Below, one piece after another: positions 54,668-63,706 of a stretch of 64,000 nt of DNA. The notes under the pieces were generated by a model. It was not told the DNA's origin, made no database searches, and saw nothing but the letters and a program-made list of their open reading frames with translations. The position numbers and the translations under genes were made by a program. Every line of letters starts with the position of its first letter. The first letter of the stretch is position 1. Source of the DNA: Dongia_B sp964406155 (lineage in GTDB: Bacteria > Pseudomonadota > Alphaproteobacteria > Dongiales > Dongiaceae); assembly GCA_964406155.1 (NCBI GenBank), contig CAYOQR010000001.1, positions 150,490 to 214,489 on the forward strand, given 5' to 3'.

Positions 54668-55537
54668 TCAAGCCCGCATCAGCGGACGCGTGAGGCAGGT
54701 CGGGCCGCCTTCGCCCGGCACGGAGATCGCGTCGGCATCGATCACATGGACCTTGCAGCCGGCCGCTTCCATACGGCGCTTGGTTTCCGGATTGCCCTTC
54801 ACCATGACCACTTCGCGCGGCGCGATGGCGAGAACGTTGCAGCCCATGCCGGCGAATTCGCTGTCCGGCACCTCGACGAACTGCATGCCTTTCGCGATCA
54901 ACCATTCGCGGAACGGGATCGGCATCAACGGCGAGTAGATGAGCTGCAGATCCTTGTCCAGGGGACTGATGATCGACATCAGATGGAAGACGTCGGACTG
55001 GCCCTTGTAATGCGGCAGCGCCGTCACCTCGACATGGACATTCGGTCCGACCATGTTCTTGAACTGGCGGATGCCCTCGTCATTGGTGCGGTAGGTCCGA
55101 CCGATGGCGACGGTCTTGTCGTCGAGCCAGATGAGGTCTCCGCCCTCGATGCTGCCGGCGCCGGTGACGGCGCCCAGCACCGGGATGCCGGCTTTTTCGA
55201 AAGCCTGGCCATGGATCGACGGTTCGCCGCGCCGGGCCGCCTTGCCCATGTTGCAGAGGATGACACCTTTAGGCGAGACTGCGGCAGCGTCGCGCACATA
55301 GAGGCTGTCCATCGTCAGGCTGTCATTGTCGGGCAGATAGACGATCTCGGCACCGACACCCTTGATCACGGAGGCAAAATGGTCGTGCTCGCGCACAGCC
55401 AGATCGAAATCCGGACGGGTATGGTAGTTGAGATCGCGCCACTCAGCATCGACCTTGGCCTGATTGCGCATGGCTTGCTGCGGCCGCCGCATGGCCAGCC
55501 GGGTCAGCCTTCCGAATTCGTTCATTCCTGTCAGCAT
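54668..55537 (-). CDS. amidinotransferase/dimethylarginine dimethylaminohydrolase (DDAH)-family protein
   Basis: Guanidine-modifying enzyme of the pentein fold, 289 residues from the chosen start. The nucleophile is Cys281 in GGPTCLTRPL, the catalytic His is His185 (DVFHLMS), and EGGDLIW (131-137) and YVRDAA (80-85) supply acidic residues. Family members hydrolyse methylated arginine to citrulline and methylamines, deiminate arginine, or transfer amidino groups. Starts at 55537 or 55525 (MNEFGRLTRL) are possible. It is upstream of, and on the same strand as, no close partner, but a polyamine-type transporter lies just beyond. DDAH activity would feed methylamines to the mgd/mgs pathway (inference). 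Confidence 0.88.
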   Translation of the reverse strand: MLTGMNEFGRLTRLAMRRPQQAMRNQAKVDAEWRDLNYHTRPDFDLAVREHDHFASVIKGVGAEIVYLPDNDSLTMDSLYVRDAAAVSPKGVILCNMGKAARRGEPSIHGQAFEKAGIPVLGAVTGAGSIEGGDLIWLDDKTVAIGRTYRTNDEGIRQFKNMVGPNVHVEVTALPHYKGQSDVFHLMSIISPLDKDLQLIYSPLMPIPFREWLIAKGMQFVEVPDSEFAGMGCNVLAIAPREVVMVKGNPETKRRMEAAGCKVHVIDADAISVPGEGGPTCLTRPLMRA

Positions 55538-55656
55538 GATGGGCGACACTGTAGCGGAGCGGCACCGGGAATCAAGCCGCCTTGCATGACAAGCGTGCAA
55601 GAACGCGCCTCAATTCGCCTCACCAGCACCGGTCAATCCGGCTCACCGGCCGGATT

Positions 55657-56733
55657 TCAGCGATCCACCACAACCAGATTGGCCGCCCGGCAGCTCAGGG
55701 ACAGCGGCATGCCTTGCTCCACCTGGCGATCCGGCGGCAGGCGCAGCACGAACTCCTGGTCGCCGGCCTCGTTGCTTGCCAGGACGCGGTAATGCGCGCC
55801 CTGAAAGACTGCCTCACGCACCCGGGCAGGCCCTAACTGCACCTCGCCGCTCACATCCGCCAGCAGGTTCTCCGGCCGGATGACGACAGTGACTGGGGTC
55901 CCGGCCGGAAGCGTTCCCGCCGCCGGCAGTGCGCCGACCGAGGTGTCGAGCTGGATCGTGCCCGCGCCGGCCGACGCGGTGACCTTGCCGGCAAGCTGCG
56001 TGCTCTCGCCCATGAAGGTCGCAGTGAAACGGGTCGCCGGGCGCTCATAGATCCGCTTCGGCGTTCCCATATCCTCGATCCGACCCTTGTTCATCACCAC
56101 GATCAGGGACGCCAGCGCCATGGCCTCCTCCTGGTCGTGGGTGACATGGACGAAGCTGCGGCCGGTGCGGCGCTGCAACGCGATCAACTCGTCCTGCATC
56201 TGGCGCCGCAGATTGAGATCAAGGGCGCCCAGCGGCTCGTCCAGCAGCAGGATTTCCGGCTCGACCACCAGGGCACGAGCCAGGGCGACGCGCTGGCGCT
56301 GCCCGCCCGAAAGCTCGTGAATGCCGCGCTTGCCATATCCACTGAGACCGACCAGCTCCAGCGCGGCCTCGGCGCGCTTGCGCCGCTCCAGCACTGGCAC
56401 CCGTCGCATCTTCAGGCCGAAGCCGACATTGTTGGCGACCGACATATGCGGAAACAGCGCATAGTCCTGGAACAACGTCGTGGTGGGACGCTGGGCCGGA
56501 CTGAGAGCCGTCACGTCGCGGCCGGCGATGCTGATCCGACCGGCGCTCGGCACGATGAAACCGCCGATGACCGACAGCAGAGTGGTCTTGCCGCTGCCCG
56601 ACGGGCCGAGCAACACCACATAGGCGCCCTTCTCCACGGCCAGATCGACCCGATCCAGCGCGGTCACCTCGCCATAGGACTTGCAGATGGCATCGATATC
56701 GAGATGCGGCTGGGTGGTCACCTGGGCGGTCAT
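55657..56733 (-). CDS. ABC transporter ATP-binding protein, PotA-like
   Basis: ATPase of a spermidine/putrescine-type importer, 358 residues. Walker A GPSGSGKT is at 43-50, the Q-loop FQDYALFPHM follows, and the signature is ELSGGQRQRVALARAL. Walker B is LLLDEPLGALD, with the switch VTHDQEEAM. A C-terminal TOBE domain at about 280-355 has RPENLLAD and ARVREAVFQGAHYRVLA. The start overlaps the permease stop (ATGA). It is the last gene of the minus-strand SBP-B-C-A operon. Substrates of this class include polyamines, iron, thiamine and amino acid derivatives. Confidence 0.93.
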   Translation of the reverse strand: MTAQVTTQPHLDIDAICKSYGEVTALDRVDLAVEKGAYVVLLGPSGSGKTTLLSVIGGFIVPSAGRISIAGRDVTALSPAQRPTTTLFQDYALFPHMSVANNVGFGLKMRRVPVLERRKRAEAALELVGLSGYGKRGIHELSGGQRQRVALARALVVEPEILLLDEPLGALDLNLRRQMQDELIALQRRTGRSFVHVTHDQEEAMALASLIVVMNKGRIEDMGTPKRIYERPATRFTATFMGESTQLAGKVTASAGAGTIQLDTSVGALPAAGTLPAGTPVTVVIRPENLLADVSGEVQLGPARVREAVFQGAHYRVLASNEAGDQEFVLRLPPDRQVEQGMPLSLSCRAANLVVVDR

Positions 56734-57521
56734 GAGCGGCGCTTTCTGAAGAGCAGGAATTCAACGGCGACGAAGAGCAGGATGGAGCAGATGAAGATGA
56801 ACGAGCCAACAGCATTGGTCTGCGGATTGAGGCCGCCGCGCAGCATCGACCAGATCACCACCGGCAAGGTGACGTCGAACCGGGTCACCAGGAAGGCGAT
56901 GATGAATTCATCCCAGGAGAGCGTGAAGCAGAGGCAGAAGGCGGCAATCAAAGCCGGCGCGATCATCGGCATGGTGACGGCGGTCAGCACATGCCAGGTC
57001 GAGGCGCCGAGGTCGCGCGCCGCCCATTCGATCTTGCGCTGATGCTCGCCGAGCTGCGCCAGGCAAATGGCGAAAGCGAGCGGCATGTTGATGACGACAT
57101 GGCCGATCACCACCACGGCCAGCGAGGGACCGAAGCCGAGCGACGAGAGCGCCACCAACAGGCCCATACCGACCAGCAGATAAGAGACCGCCAGCGGCAG
57201 GATGATGACGCCCTGGACCAATCGGCGGCCGCGGAATTCATAGCGCGAGATGCCATAGGCGGCGAGGAAACCCAGGATGACCGACAGGGCCGAGGAAACG
57301 AGCCCGACCATCAGCGAATGGCCGAGAGCCGCCATCAGCCGGTCATTGGCGATCGCCGTCTCATACCATTGCAGGCTGGGACCGTTGAAGGGCGGCACCG
57401 GCAGGCGGCTGCCCTGGAAGGAAAACAGGATCAGCACCGCCACCGGCAGCAGGATGAAGATATAGCAGGCGGTGAGATAGAGATAGGAAACCAGGTTCCC
57501 GAGCAAAATCTTCGTGCGCAT
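56730..57521 (-). CDS. ABC transporter permease, PotC-like
   Basis: Inner-membrane permease of 263 residues with about six hydrophobic segments. The EAA-type coupling loop is ARDLGASTWHVLTAVTMPMIAPALI (about 168-192), and SWDEFIIAFLVT matches PotC-type proteins. It overlaps the ATPase gene by 4 bp and lies 3 bp after the PotB-like stop. It pairs with that permease in the transport channel. Confidence 0.92.
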   Translation of the reverse strand: MRTKILLGNLVSYLYLTACYIFILLPVAVLILFSFQGSRLPVPPFNGPSLQWYETAIANDRLMAALGHSLMVGLVSSALSVILGFLAAYGISRYEFRGRRLVQGVIILPLAVSYLLVGMGLLVALSSLGFGPSLAVVVIGHVVINMPLAFAICLAQLGEHQRKIEWAARDLGASTWHVLTAVTMPMIAPALIAAFCLCFTLSWDEFIIAFLVTRFDVTLPVVIWSMLRGGLNPQTNAVGSFIFICSILLFVAVEFLLFRKRRS

Positions 57522-57524
57522 GTT

Positions 57525-58412
57525 TTACATCCTCGACATGCGCAATTGCCGCTGCAGCGCCAGGTAGACGATGGCGACGATCAGGGTCAGGACCAGCGAC
57601 ATGGCCGAGGCCATCGGCAAATCGAGCTGACGCTGGATCTGCATCATGATGACCTGGGGCAGCAGCAATTCCTTGAGGCCGCCCAGGATCTGCGGCGTGA
57701 TGAAATCACCGATGCAGAGAACCACCGTGAGGAAGGCGCCGACCACCATACCGGGAATGCTGAGCGGCAGGGTCACGGCGAAAAAGCTGCGCAGGGCCGA
57801 GGCGCCGAGATCCTGCGCTGCCAGGACGTAGCGCGGATTGATCTGCACCAGATTGGCATAGATGGTGAGCGCGTTCAGCATGATGAAGAAATGCACGAAG
57901 CCAACCGTCGTCGCCCCCGGATTATAGGCGAACATGATCGGCTTGTCGGTGATCTCCAGAGCGCGCAGCGCCCAATTGATCACTCCGGTCGGCGACAGCA
58001 CCAGCAGCCAGGCATAGGAGCGCACCACATAGGAGGTCCAGAACGGCAGGATGGCGAAGGCCAATGCCAGACGCTGCCAGCGCTTCGGCACCTTATAGGC
58101 GATGACATAGGCAAAGGGATAGGCCAGCAGCAGGCTGATGACGACGACGATGGCCGTCGTCACCACCGAATTCCAGATCGCCTGCACATAGGCCGGCTCG
58201 CCGAAGAAGCGCTCATAATTGCGCAGGCTGAACGAGGATAGCGTGCCGTCCGGCGCCAACGGCATCAGGCTGTAGACGACCATAATGACGATCGGCGCCG
58301 CGAAGAACAGCACGATCCAGGCCACCGCCGGCAGCGTGAAGCTGATCCCGGCCAGGCGCCCGCGCCGGGCCGCCCGCTCTTCCGTCGACGCGATATCTGT
58401 CGACTGCACCAT
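57525..58412 (-). CDS. ABC transporter permease, PotB-like
   Basis: Inner-membrane permease of 295 residues. The first hydrophobic segment ISFTLPAVAWIVLFFAAPIVIMVVYS lies near residues 24-49. The coupling loop is AAQDLGASALRSFFAVTLPLSIPGM, and VLCIGDFITPQILGG is typical of PotB-type proteins. I chose ATG 58412 with GGCGGAA upstream; ATG 58448 would add 12 residues. It follows the binding-protein gene through a hairpin-containing spacer, so its translation may be lower than that of the binding protein. Confidence 0.92.
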   Translation of the reverse strand: MVQSTDIASTEERAARRGRLAGISFTLPAVAWIVLFFAAPIVIMVVYSLMPLAPDGTLSSFSLRNYERFFGEPAYVQAIWNSVVTTAIVVVISLLLAYPFAYVIAYKVPKRWQRLALAFAILPFWTSYVVRSYAWLLVLSPTGVINWALRALEITDKPIMFAYNPGATTVGFVHFFIMLNALTIYANLVQINPRYVLAAQDLGASALRSFFAVTLPLSIPGMVVGAFLTVVLCIGDFITPQILGGLKELLLPQVIMMQIQRQLDLPMASAMSLVLTLIVAIVYLALQRQLRMSRM

Positions 58413-58462
58413 TATTCCGCCCTGCCGTTCATCTGGTCCGTCATTCATCGGGGTGGAAAGAA

Positions 58463-58492
58463 AGCCGGGTCCGCCATATGGCGAACCCGGCT
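58463..58492 (-). other. intercistronic stem-loop between binding-protein and permease genes
   Basis: AGCCGGGTCCGCC (58463-58475) pairs with GGCGAACCCGGCT (58480-58492) with one mismatch and a 4-nt loop. No T-run follows. Such hairpins after binding-protein genes stabilise the 5' mRNA and raise binding-protein output relative to the permeases. Confidence 0.7.
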
Positions 58493-58497
58493 ATCCG

Positions 58498-59607
58498 TTA
58501 CTTCGCCTGCAGCACCTGCGCCCAGAGCGCCTGGAGCTGCTTGTCGAACTCGCTGGTCATCTGCAGATAGGGATGCGAGTTCTTGATATAACCCGGCTGA
58601 TCGGTCCAGCGCAGGATCTTCTTCTGGTCGTCGGTCAGCGTCGCCTTGCTGTTGGCCGGCATGCCCCAGTAGCAAGAGGACGTGGCCAGCTTGGCCTGGG
58701 CCTCGGGGCTGACGATGTATTGCACGAACTTGGTCGCGAGGTCCTTGTTCTTGGAGGCCGCGAAGACACCGAGCCCCTGCTGCCAGCGGACGCCGCCCTG
58801 GGTGGGGATGACATAGTCGAGATTGGGATTGTCCTTGGCCATGCCGGCCGTCACCCATTCACCGCCGCCGACCAGGATATCGACCGCGCCGGTGGCCAGC
58901 GCCTGCTGCACCGTGGTCACATCGCCGACCATGGCCGCATTGGCCTTGAGGGCGATCAGCTTGTCCTTGATCGCCGGCAGGTCGGCCTCGGACAGATCGG
59001 CCGGCTTCTTGCCGAGCGCGATGGCGACATATTCGATTTCCGGCACGTAATAATCATAGATCGCAATGCGGCCCTTGTATTTTGGGTCCCAGATGGCGTT
59101 GATGTCGTCCATCGCCTTGGGATCGACCACGGCCTTGTTGAAGGCGATCGTGTTGTAGCCGAACTTTTCCGGCACCGTGTAGAGCTTGCCGTCATGCGAG
59201 GTCAGCTTCGGATCAGCGATCTCCGCCGGGATGTCGGCGAAGGGGAAGTCCTTGGCCTCCAGCGGTGCCAGCAGGTTCATGCCCGCCAGACGGCCGGTAT
59301 CGGTCTGATCCACCACCAGCACGTCCCAGTCGCCGGGCTTCGATTGCCCGAGCACCGCCAGGGCGGCGGCCGTGCTGTCGATATCCTTGAAATTGACCTT
59401 GACGTTATTAGCCTGCTCGAAAGGCTGCAGCAGCGCCGGATCCTCGTGGTCGCACCAGGTCAAGACGTTGAGATTGTCCGCCTCGGCCACCGCCATCATC
59501 GCCATCAAGCCGATGCCCGATGCGAGGACGAGCCGTGTCAGTCGCGCGGTGAAATGCCGGGTCGCGGAAGACGTCGCATGAGGCAATCTGGTGGATGCTT
59601 TGGTCAT
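58498..59607 (-). CDS. ABC transporter substrate-binding protein, spermidine/putrescine (PotD-like) class
   Basis: Periplasmic binding protein of 369 residues. The signal peptide is long (basic start, hydrophobic core LVLASGIGLMAMMAV, likely cleavage after AEA at 43). The mature start DNLNVLTWCDHEDPALLQPFEQANNVKV resembles PotD. Later stretches GDWDVLVVDQTD, YDYYVPEIEYVAIALGKKP and VSPEAQAKLATSSCYWGMPANSKA fit the class. It is the first gene of the minus-strand operon and is divergent from a TetR regulator. The ligand cannot be assigned; the neighbouring DDAH-like, aminotransferase and ureohydrolase genes suggest a guanidino or polyamine compound. Confidence 0.92.
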   Translation of the reverse strand: MTKASTRLPHATSSATRHFTARLTRLVLASGIGLMAMMAVAEADNLNVLTWCDHEDPALLQPFEQANNVKVNFKDIDSTAAALAVLGQSKPGDWDVLVVDQTDTGRLAGMNLLAPLEAKDFPFADIPAEIADPKLTSHDGKLYTVPEKFGYNTIAFNKAVVDPKAMDDINAIWDPKYKGRIAIYDYYVPEIEYVAIALGKKPADLSEADLPAIKDKLIALKANAAMVGDVTTVQQALATGAVDILVGGGEWVTAGMAKDNPNLDYVIPTQGGVRWQQGLGVFAASKNKDLATKFVQYIVSPEAQAKLATSSCYWGMPANSKATLTDDQKKILRWTDQPGYIKNSHPYLQMTSEFDKQLQALWAQVLQAK

Positions 59608-59785
59608 TTTCTCCCCCTGTCTGGATGCCGCGATCGCCTCGCCATGACGCGACCGTCAATGCCGTTTGCCGGCAGGAAACCGGGGATCGTGTGCAGGCGC
59701 TTCGCGTTCCCGGTTATGTCGCCCCGTTCGGCCGCAGCGGCCGCGAGGCGATCCTTTCGGCATTCGCCGTATTTGTTCTTGACGA

Positions 59786-59822
59786 AAAATGAATGAACTA
59801 CAAAATTAAGTCAATTCATTTT
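59786..59822. promoter_or_regulatory. inverted repeat, candidate TetR operator
   Basis: AAAATGAAT (59786-59794) and ATTCATTTT (59814-59822) are perfectly complementary, with a 19-nt spacer. A TTGACG -35-like box lies just before it (59779-59784). It lies 21 bp upstream of the chosen regulator start and in the spacer shared with the divergent transporter operon. Confidence 0.6.
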
Positions 59823-59843
59823 CCGCAGCCGAAGCGAGACCTC

Positions 59844-60500
59844 ATGGCAGGCCTGAGAGAGAGACAGAAGGCGACACGCCATCGCGACATTCTGGAAGCC
59901 GCCGGCACCCTGTTCCGGCGAACCGGCTATGCCGATACCAGTATCGAGGCGATCGCCGAGCGCGCTGAAGTGGCGCCGGGCACGGTCTACAACTATTTCC
60001 AGTCCAAGGGCGATTTGCTGCTCGCCCTCGTCGCCCTGGACGGCGAGGAAGTGCGCGGCGCCGGCAAGGATTTGATCGCCCGGCAGCCGGTCGATGCCAT
60101 CGAGGCGATCCGTGCTTTACTGGAATCCTATGTCGAGCATTCGCTGGTCCATCTCTCGAAAGAACTCTGGCGCAACGCCATCGCCACCGCCCTCACTCAG
60201 CCGGATTCGCCCTTCGGCCTCGGCTATGCCGAGCTCGACCGCAAGCTGGCGGATCAGGTCGGCGAGCTGATCTCCTGCCTGCAGGAACATCATTTGATCG
60301 ATGACAACATCGATGCCGACGTCGCCGGCGACGTCCTGTTCGAAGCCTGCAACAGCCTGTTCGTCATCTTCGTCACCCGCGAAGCGATGCCGATGGAGGA
60401 ACTGAAGGGGCGCATGGCGCAACAGATAAAGCTGGTCTTCGCCGGCCTGCAGCGTAAAACTGTCCCGCACAACATATCTGCGAGTAAGCGCAAGAAATAG
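59844..60500 (+). CDS. TetR-family transcriptional regulator
   Basis: Regulator of 218 residues with an N-terminal helix-turn-helix (TRHRDILEAAGTLFRRTGYADTSIEAIAERAEVAPGTVYNYFQSKGDLLLALV, about 11-65). A helical ligand-binding domain follows. I chose ATG 59844; ATG 59793 lies inside the inverted repeat and would make the operator coding. It is divergent from the polyamine-type transporter operon and 13 bp upstream of an MBL hydrolase gene, so it may control both. Ligand unknown. Confidence 0.9.
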   Translation: MAGLRERQKATRHRDILEAAGTLFRRTGYADTSIEAIAERAEVAPGTVYNYFQSKGDLLLALVALDGEEVRGAGKDLIARQPVDAIEAIRALLESYVEHSLVHLSKELWRNAIATALTQPDSPFGLGYAELDRKLADQVGELISCLQEHHLIDDNIDADVAGDVLFEACNSLFVIFVTREAMPMEELKGRMAQQIKLVFAGLQRKTVPHNISASKRKK

Positions 60501-60513
60501 CAGCAGGGACAGA

Positions 60514-61242
60514 ATGGAAATCGCGACGGCCGATAGCTGGTACCAGACCAGAACCATGAGTGACGGTATCACCTGGATCTGGGAACCGCATATCAAACCC
60601 TATTACCGCTGCAATATCTGGCATGTACGCGGCCGCGATCGGGATCTGCTGATCGATTCCGGCATGGGTGTCGTCAGCCTGCGCGAACAGGTGCAACTGG
60701 TGGCCGAACGGCCCCTGCTGGCAGTCGCCACCCATACCCATTTCGACCATATCGGCACGCATCACGAGTTTCCCGAACGCGCCGTCCATCTCGCGGAATC
60801 GCATATCCTGGTCCGGCCGGACCGCTACAACACGGTGGCCGACGACTATGTCAGCGACGAGATCTTCACCGCCTTGCCACCGGGCGGCTGGCAGGCAGAA
60901 AAATACGAGGTGAAGCCCGCCCCCGCCACCTGGCTGGTGGACGAAGGCGACCGGGTCGATCTCGGCGACCGCAGCTTCGACATCCTGCATCTGCCCGGCC
61001 ATTCGCCGGGTTCCATCGCCCTGCTGGAGCCGGCCACCGGCATCCTCTTCTCCGGCGACGTGATCTATGACGGCCCGCTCGCCTACGAGGCCTATCACAC
61101 CGAGATGGAGGAATATATCCGCAGCATGCGCCGCATCCTGAGCCTGCCCGTGACCCAGGTCCATGGCGGCCATTTCGACAGCTTCGGCGGCGACCGCATG
61201 CGGGAAATCGCCCAGGCCTTCCTGAACGAGCACGACCGCTGA
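60514..61242 (+). CDS. MBL-fold metallo-hydrolase
   Basis: Metallo-beta-lactamase-fold hydrolase of 242 residues. HTHFDH (74-79) is the main metal motif, with His163 in LPGHSPGS, Asp182 in FSGDVIYDG, and His220 in VHGGHFDSF. This set fits a dinuclear zinc or iron hydrolase, for example glyoxalase II-like or lactonase enzymes; the exact substrate cannot be read. AGGGACAG lies upstream of the ATG. The 13-bp gap after the TetR gene indicates one transcript. Confidence 0.88.
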   Translation: MEIATADSWYQTRTMSDGITWIWEPHIKPYYRCNIWHVRGRDRDLLIDSGMGVVSLREQVQLVAERPLLAVATHTHFDHIGTHHEFPERAVHLAESHILVRPDRYNTVADDYVSDEIFTALPPGGWQAEKYEVKPAPATWLVDEGDRVDLGDRSFDILHLPGHSPGSIALLEPATGILFSGDVIYDGPLAYEAYHTEMEEYIRSMRRILSLPVTQVHGGHFDSFGGDRMREIAQAFLNEHDR

Positions 61243-61274
61243 CAGGCGGCCGTGCTCCGTCCAACAACGAACAA

Positions 61275-62456
61275 TCAGGCTGGAATTTTCAGGCTGTTGG
61301 TATAGCGGGCGATCCGCCGGCAGGCCTCGTCCAGGCTTTCCTCGTCGATGACGAAGGAGACCCGGAGATGGCCGTCGGCGCTGGGGCCGAAGGCACTGGC
61401 ATCGAGCACCGAGACACCGGTCTCCTTATAGAGGCCCCAGGAAAAATCATAGGCCGACATGCCCGTGCGGCGCACATCCACCATCATGAACATGCCGGCT
61501 TCCGGCACATGGCAGGAGAGGCCCGGCACCTGATTGAGCCGCGCCACCGCCGTGTCGCGCCGACGCTGATAAGCCTGGCGCATCTCCTCCACTTCCGGAA
61601 CCTCGTGGGTCAGAGCATAGGTCGCCGCATGCTGAATGAAGGGCGGCATGCCGTACTGGTTGCAAAGCCCCAGATTGTGCACATGCTCGATCAGCTCTTC
61701 CGGCCCGACCATCCAGCCGATCCGCCAGCCCGTCATGGCATGGGATTTCGACAGGCTGTTGAGGGTGACGGTCCGCTCCGCCATGCCCGGCAGGCCGGCG
61801 ATGGATACATGTTTCTTGCCGAAGGTCAGGGTGGCATAGACCTCGTCCGCCACCACCCAGAGATCGTGGCGGATCGCGATCTCCGCCACCGCCTTCAGCA
61901 CCTCCAGCGACATCATGGCGCCGGTCGGATTGCTGGGGGTCGCGAAGAACAGTGCCCGCGTCTGCGGCGTGATCGCCTTTTCGAGGTCGGCGGGATCGAG
62001 ATGGAAATGGTTCTCCGGCCGCTGCGAGACACGCTTCATCGTGGCGCCGCTGGCCCGGATCGAGGCTTCATAGGTGAGATAGGCCGGATCCAGCACGACG
62101 ACCTCGTCACCCGGTGACAACAGGCACATCGAGGCGGCGAACAGGCCCGGCTGGCATCCGCCCATCACCGCGATATTCTTCGCCGTCACCGGCTGGCCGG
62201 ACGCACGGCTATGCTGCACCGCAACAGCAGCCCGCAGATCGGGATAGCCGAGAATATCGGAATAATGCGTATCGCCCCGCTTCAGCGAGGCAACCGCCGT
62301 CTCGGTGATCGCCGACGGCGTGTCGAAATCGGGGTCGCCGATCGACAGGACGATGACATCCTTGCCGGCGCGGCGATCCTCGATCGCCTGATGGTGGATG
62401 TCCCAGGCCGCAACGCCTTCGCCGCTGATCCGCTCGCAAAATGGTGAATAGCGCAT
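61275..62456 (-). CDS. PLP-dependent class I/II aminotransferase
   Basis: Fold-type I aminotransferase of 393 residues. Landmarks are LSIGDPDFDTP (37-47), GGCQPGLFAA, TPSNPTG with Asn176, VVADEVY with Asp204, and SLSKSHAMTGWRIGW with the PLP lysine Lys237. This is the aspartate/aromatic/arginine-pyruvate-type subgroup. The start is an ATG at 62456, divergent from the ureohydrolase. A role as a guanidino- or polyamine-related transaminase fits the neighbours, but substrate specificity is not predictable. Confidence 0.9.
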   Translation of the reverse strand: MRYSPFCERISGEGVAAWDIHHQAIEDRRAGKDVIVLSIGDPDFDTPSAITETAVASLKRGDTHYSDILGYPDLRAAVAVQHSRASGQPVTAKNIAVMGGCQPGLFAASMCLLSPGDEVVVLDPAYLTYEASIRASGATMKRVSQRPENHFHLDPADLEKAITPQTRALFFATPSNPTGAMMSLEVLKAVAEIAIRHDLWVVADEVYATLTFGKKHVSIAGLPGMAERTVTLNSLSKSHAMTGWRIGWMVGPEELIEHVHNLGLCNQYGMPPFIQHAATYALTHEVPEVEEMRQAYQRRRDTAVARLNQVPGLSCHVPEAGMFMMVDVRRTGMSAYDFSWGLYKETGVSVLDASAFGPSADGHLRVSFVIDEESLDEACRRIARYTNSLKIPA

Positions 62457-62665
62457 GATGTCCCAAACCCGCTGTCAGCTCGCCGATACCTTTCTGGACG
62501 AATGTCCAATAAGGTCATGGCGCGACCTTGCTGTATCATTGGGCGCGGGTCAAGCGCTGCAATGAGCGCCCGTCCCCCATCGAACAAACATGGCTTGACC
62601 CCGAGGACGCCTTTATGGCCGATACAGGGCTGAACCGACCCCCATTAACCGGATGAGTGAGAACG
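62457..62665. promoter_or_regulatory. divergent promoter region, aminotransferase / ureohydrolase
   Basis: A 209-bp spacer. It holds an inverted repeat, AAGGTC (62511-62516) and GACCTT (62524-62529), with a 7-nt spacer, and a short GGAC-GAAT-GTCC repeat at 62497-62508. Either could be an operator. No gene is supported here. Confidence 0.45.
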
Positions 62666-63619
62666 ATGTCCAGAACCCTGAACCAACCGCTCGGCGGCAA
62701 CAAGATGCCTCGTTTCGGCGGCCCCGCCACCATGATGCGCCTGCCCTCGCAGGGTTCGGCCGAAGGGCTGGATGCCTGCTTCGTCGGTGTACCCTTCGAC
62801 ATCGGCACCTCGAACCGGTCGGGCGCGCGTTTCGGCCCCCGCCAGATCCGTGCCGAATCCTGCCTGCTGCGCCCCTATAACATGGCGACCCGGGCGGCCC
62901 CGTTCGACAGCCTGCAGGTGGCCGATATCGGCGACGTGGCGATCAACACCTTCAACCTGCAAAAGAGCATCGGCATCATCGAAGCTGCCTATGACGAGAT
63001 CCTCAGCCACAACTGCATCCCGCTGACCTTGGGCGGCGACCACACGATCGCCCTGCCGATCCTGCGCGCCATGGCCCGCAAGCACGGCCCGGTCGGCATG
63101 GTCCATGTCGATGCCCATGCCGATATCAACAACAGCATGTTCGGCGAACCGATCGCCCACGGCACCCCGTTCCGCCGCGCGGTCGAGGAAGGCCTGCTCG
63201 ACGGCAAGCGCGTGGTGCAGATCGGCCTGCGTGGCACCGGCTATGAAGCCGAGGATTTCGATTGGCCGAAGGCGCAGGGCTTCCGCGTCGTCCAGGCCGA
63301 GGAATGCTGGCACAAATCGCTGGAGCCGCTGATGGCGGAAGTGCGCAAGCAGGTCGGCAAGGGCCCGGTCTATATCAGCTTCGATATCGACGGCCTCGAC
63401 CCCTCCTCCGCCCCCGGCACCGGCACGCCGGAACCGGGCGGCCTCACCACCATCCAGGGCCTGGAGATCATCCGCGGCTGCCGCGGCCTGAACGTCGTCG
63501 GCGGCGATCTGGTGGAAGTGGCCCCGCCCTATGATCCGCAGGGCAATACCTCGCTGCTGGGCGCCAATCTCCTCTACGAGATGCTCTGCGTCCTGCCGGG
63601 CGTGCAGTATCGCAACTGA
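62666..63619 (+). CDS. ureohydrolase (agmatinase/guanidinobutyrase family), second copy
   Basis: Mn-dependent guanidino hydrolase of 317 residues. Metal ligands are in GGDH (His126), DAHAD (149-153) and SFDIDGLDP (Asp240, Asp242). It shares the stretch HGTPFRRAVEEGLLD with the member at 26307-27263 but differs in the N terminus and in the 190-220 loop (RGTGYEAEDFDWPKAQGF), so the substrate may differ. ATG 62666 is preceded by GAGTGAGA; a GTG 9 bp earlier is an alternative. It is downstream of a polyamine-type transporter and divergent from an aminotransferase. Agmatine, guanidinobutyrate or guanidinopropionate are candidates. Confidence 0.9.
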   Translation: MSRTLNQPLGGNKMPRFGGPATMMRLPSQGSAEGLDACFVGVPFDIGTSNRSGARFGPRQIRAESCLLRPYNMATRAAPFDSLQVADIGDVAINTFNLQKSIGIIEAAYDEILSHNCIPLTLGGDHTIALPILRAMARKHGPVGMVHVDAHADINNSMFGEPIAHGTPFRRAVEEGLLDGKRVVQIGLRGTGYEAEDFDWPKAQGFRVVQAEECWHKSLEPLMAEVRKQVGKGPVYISFDIDGLDPSSAPGTGTPEPGGLTTIQGLEIIRGCRGLNVVGGDLVEVAPPYDPQGNTSLLGANLLYEMLCVLPGVQYRN

Positions 63620-63641
63620 CGCGGCATCCCGTGGAATGAAC

Positions 63642-63676
63642 AAAGGCGGCCGCAGCGGATGCTGCGGCCGCCTTTT
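63642..63676. terminator. bidirectional rho-independent terminator
   Basis: AAAGGCGGCCGCAGC (63642-63656) and GCTGCGGCCGCCTTT (63661-63675) form a perfect 15-bp stem with a 4-nt loop. The A and T tracts serve both strands between the convergent ureohydrolase and nitrilase-family genes. Confidence 0.92.
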
Positions 63677-63706
63677 CCTTTGCCGGATTTATTCGCCAGC
63701 CCGGAT

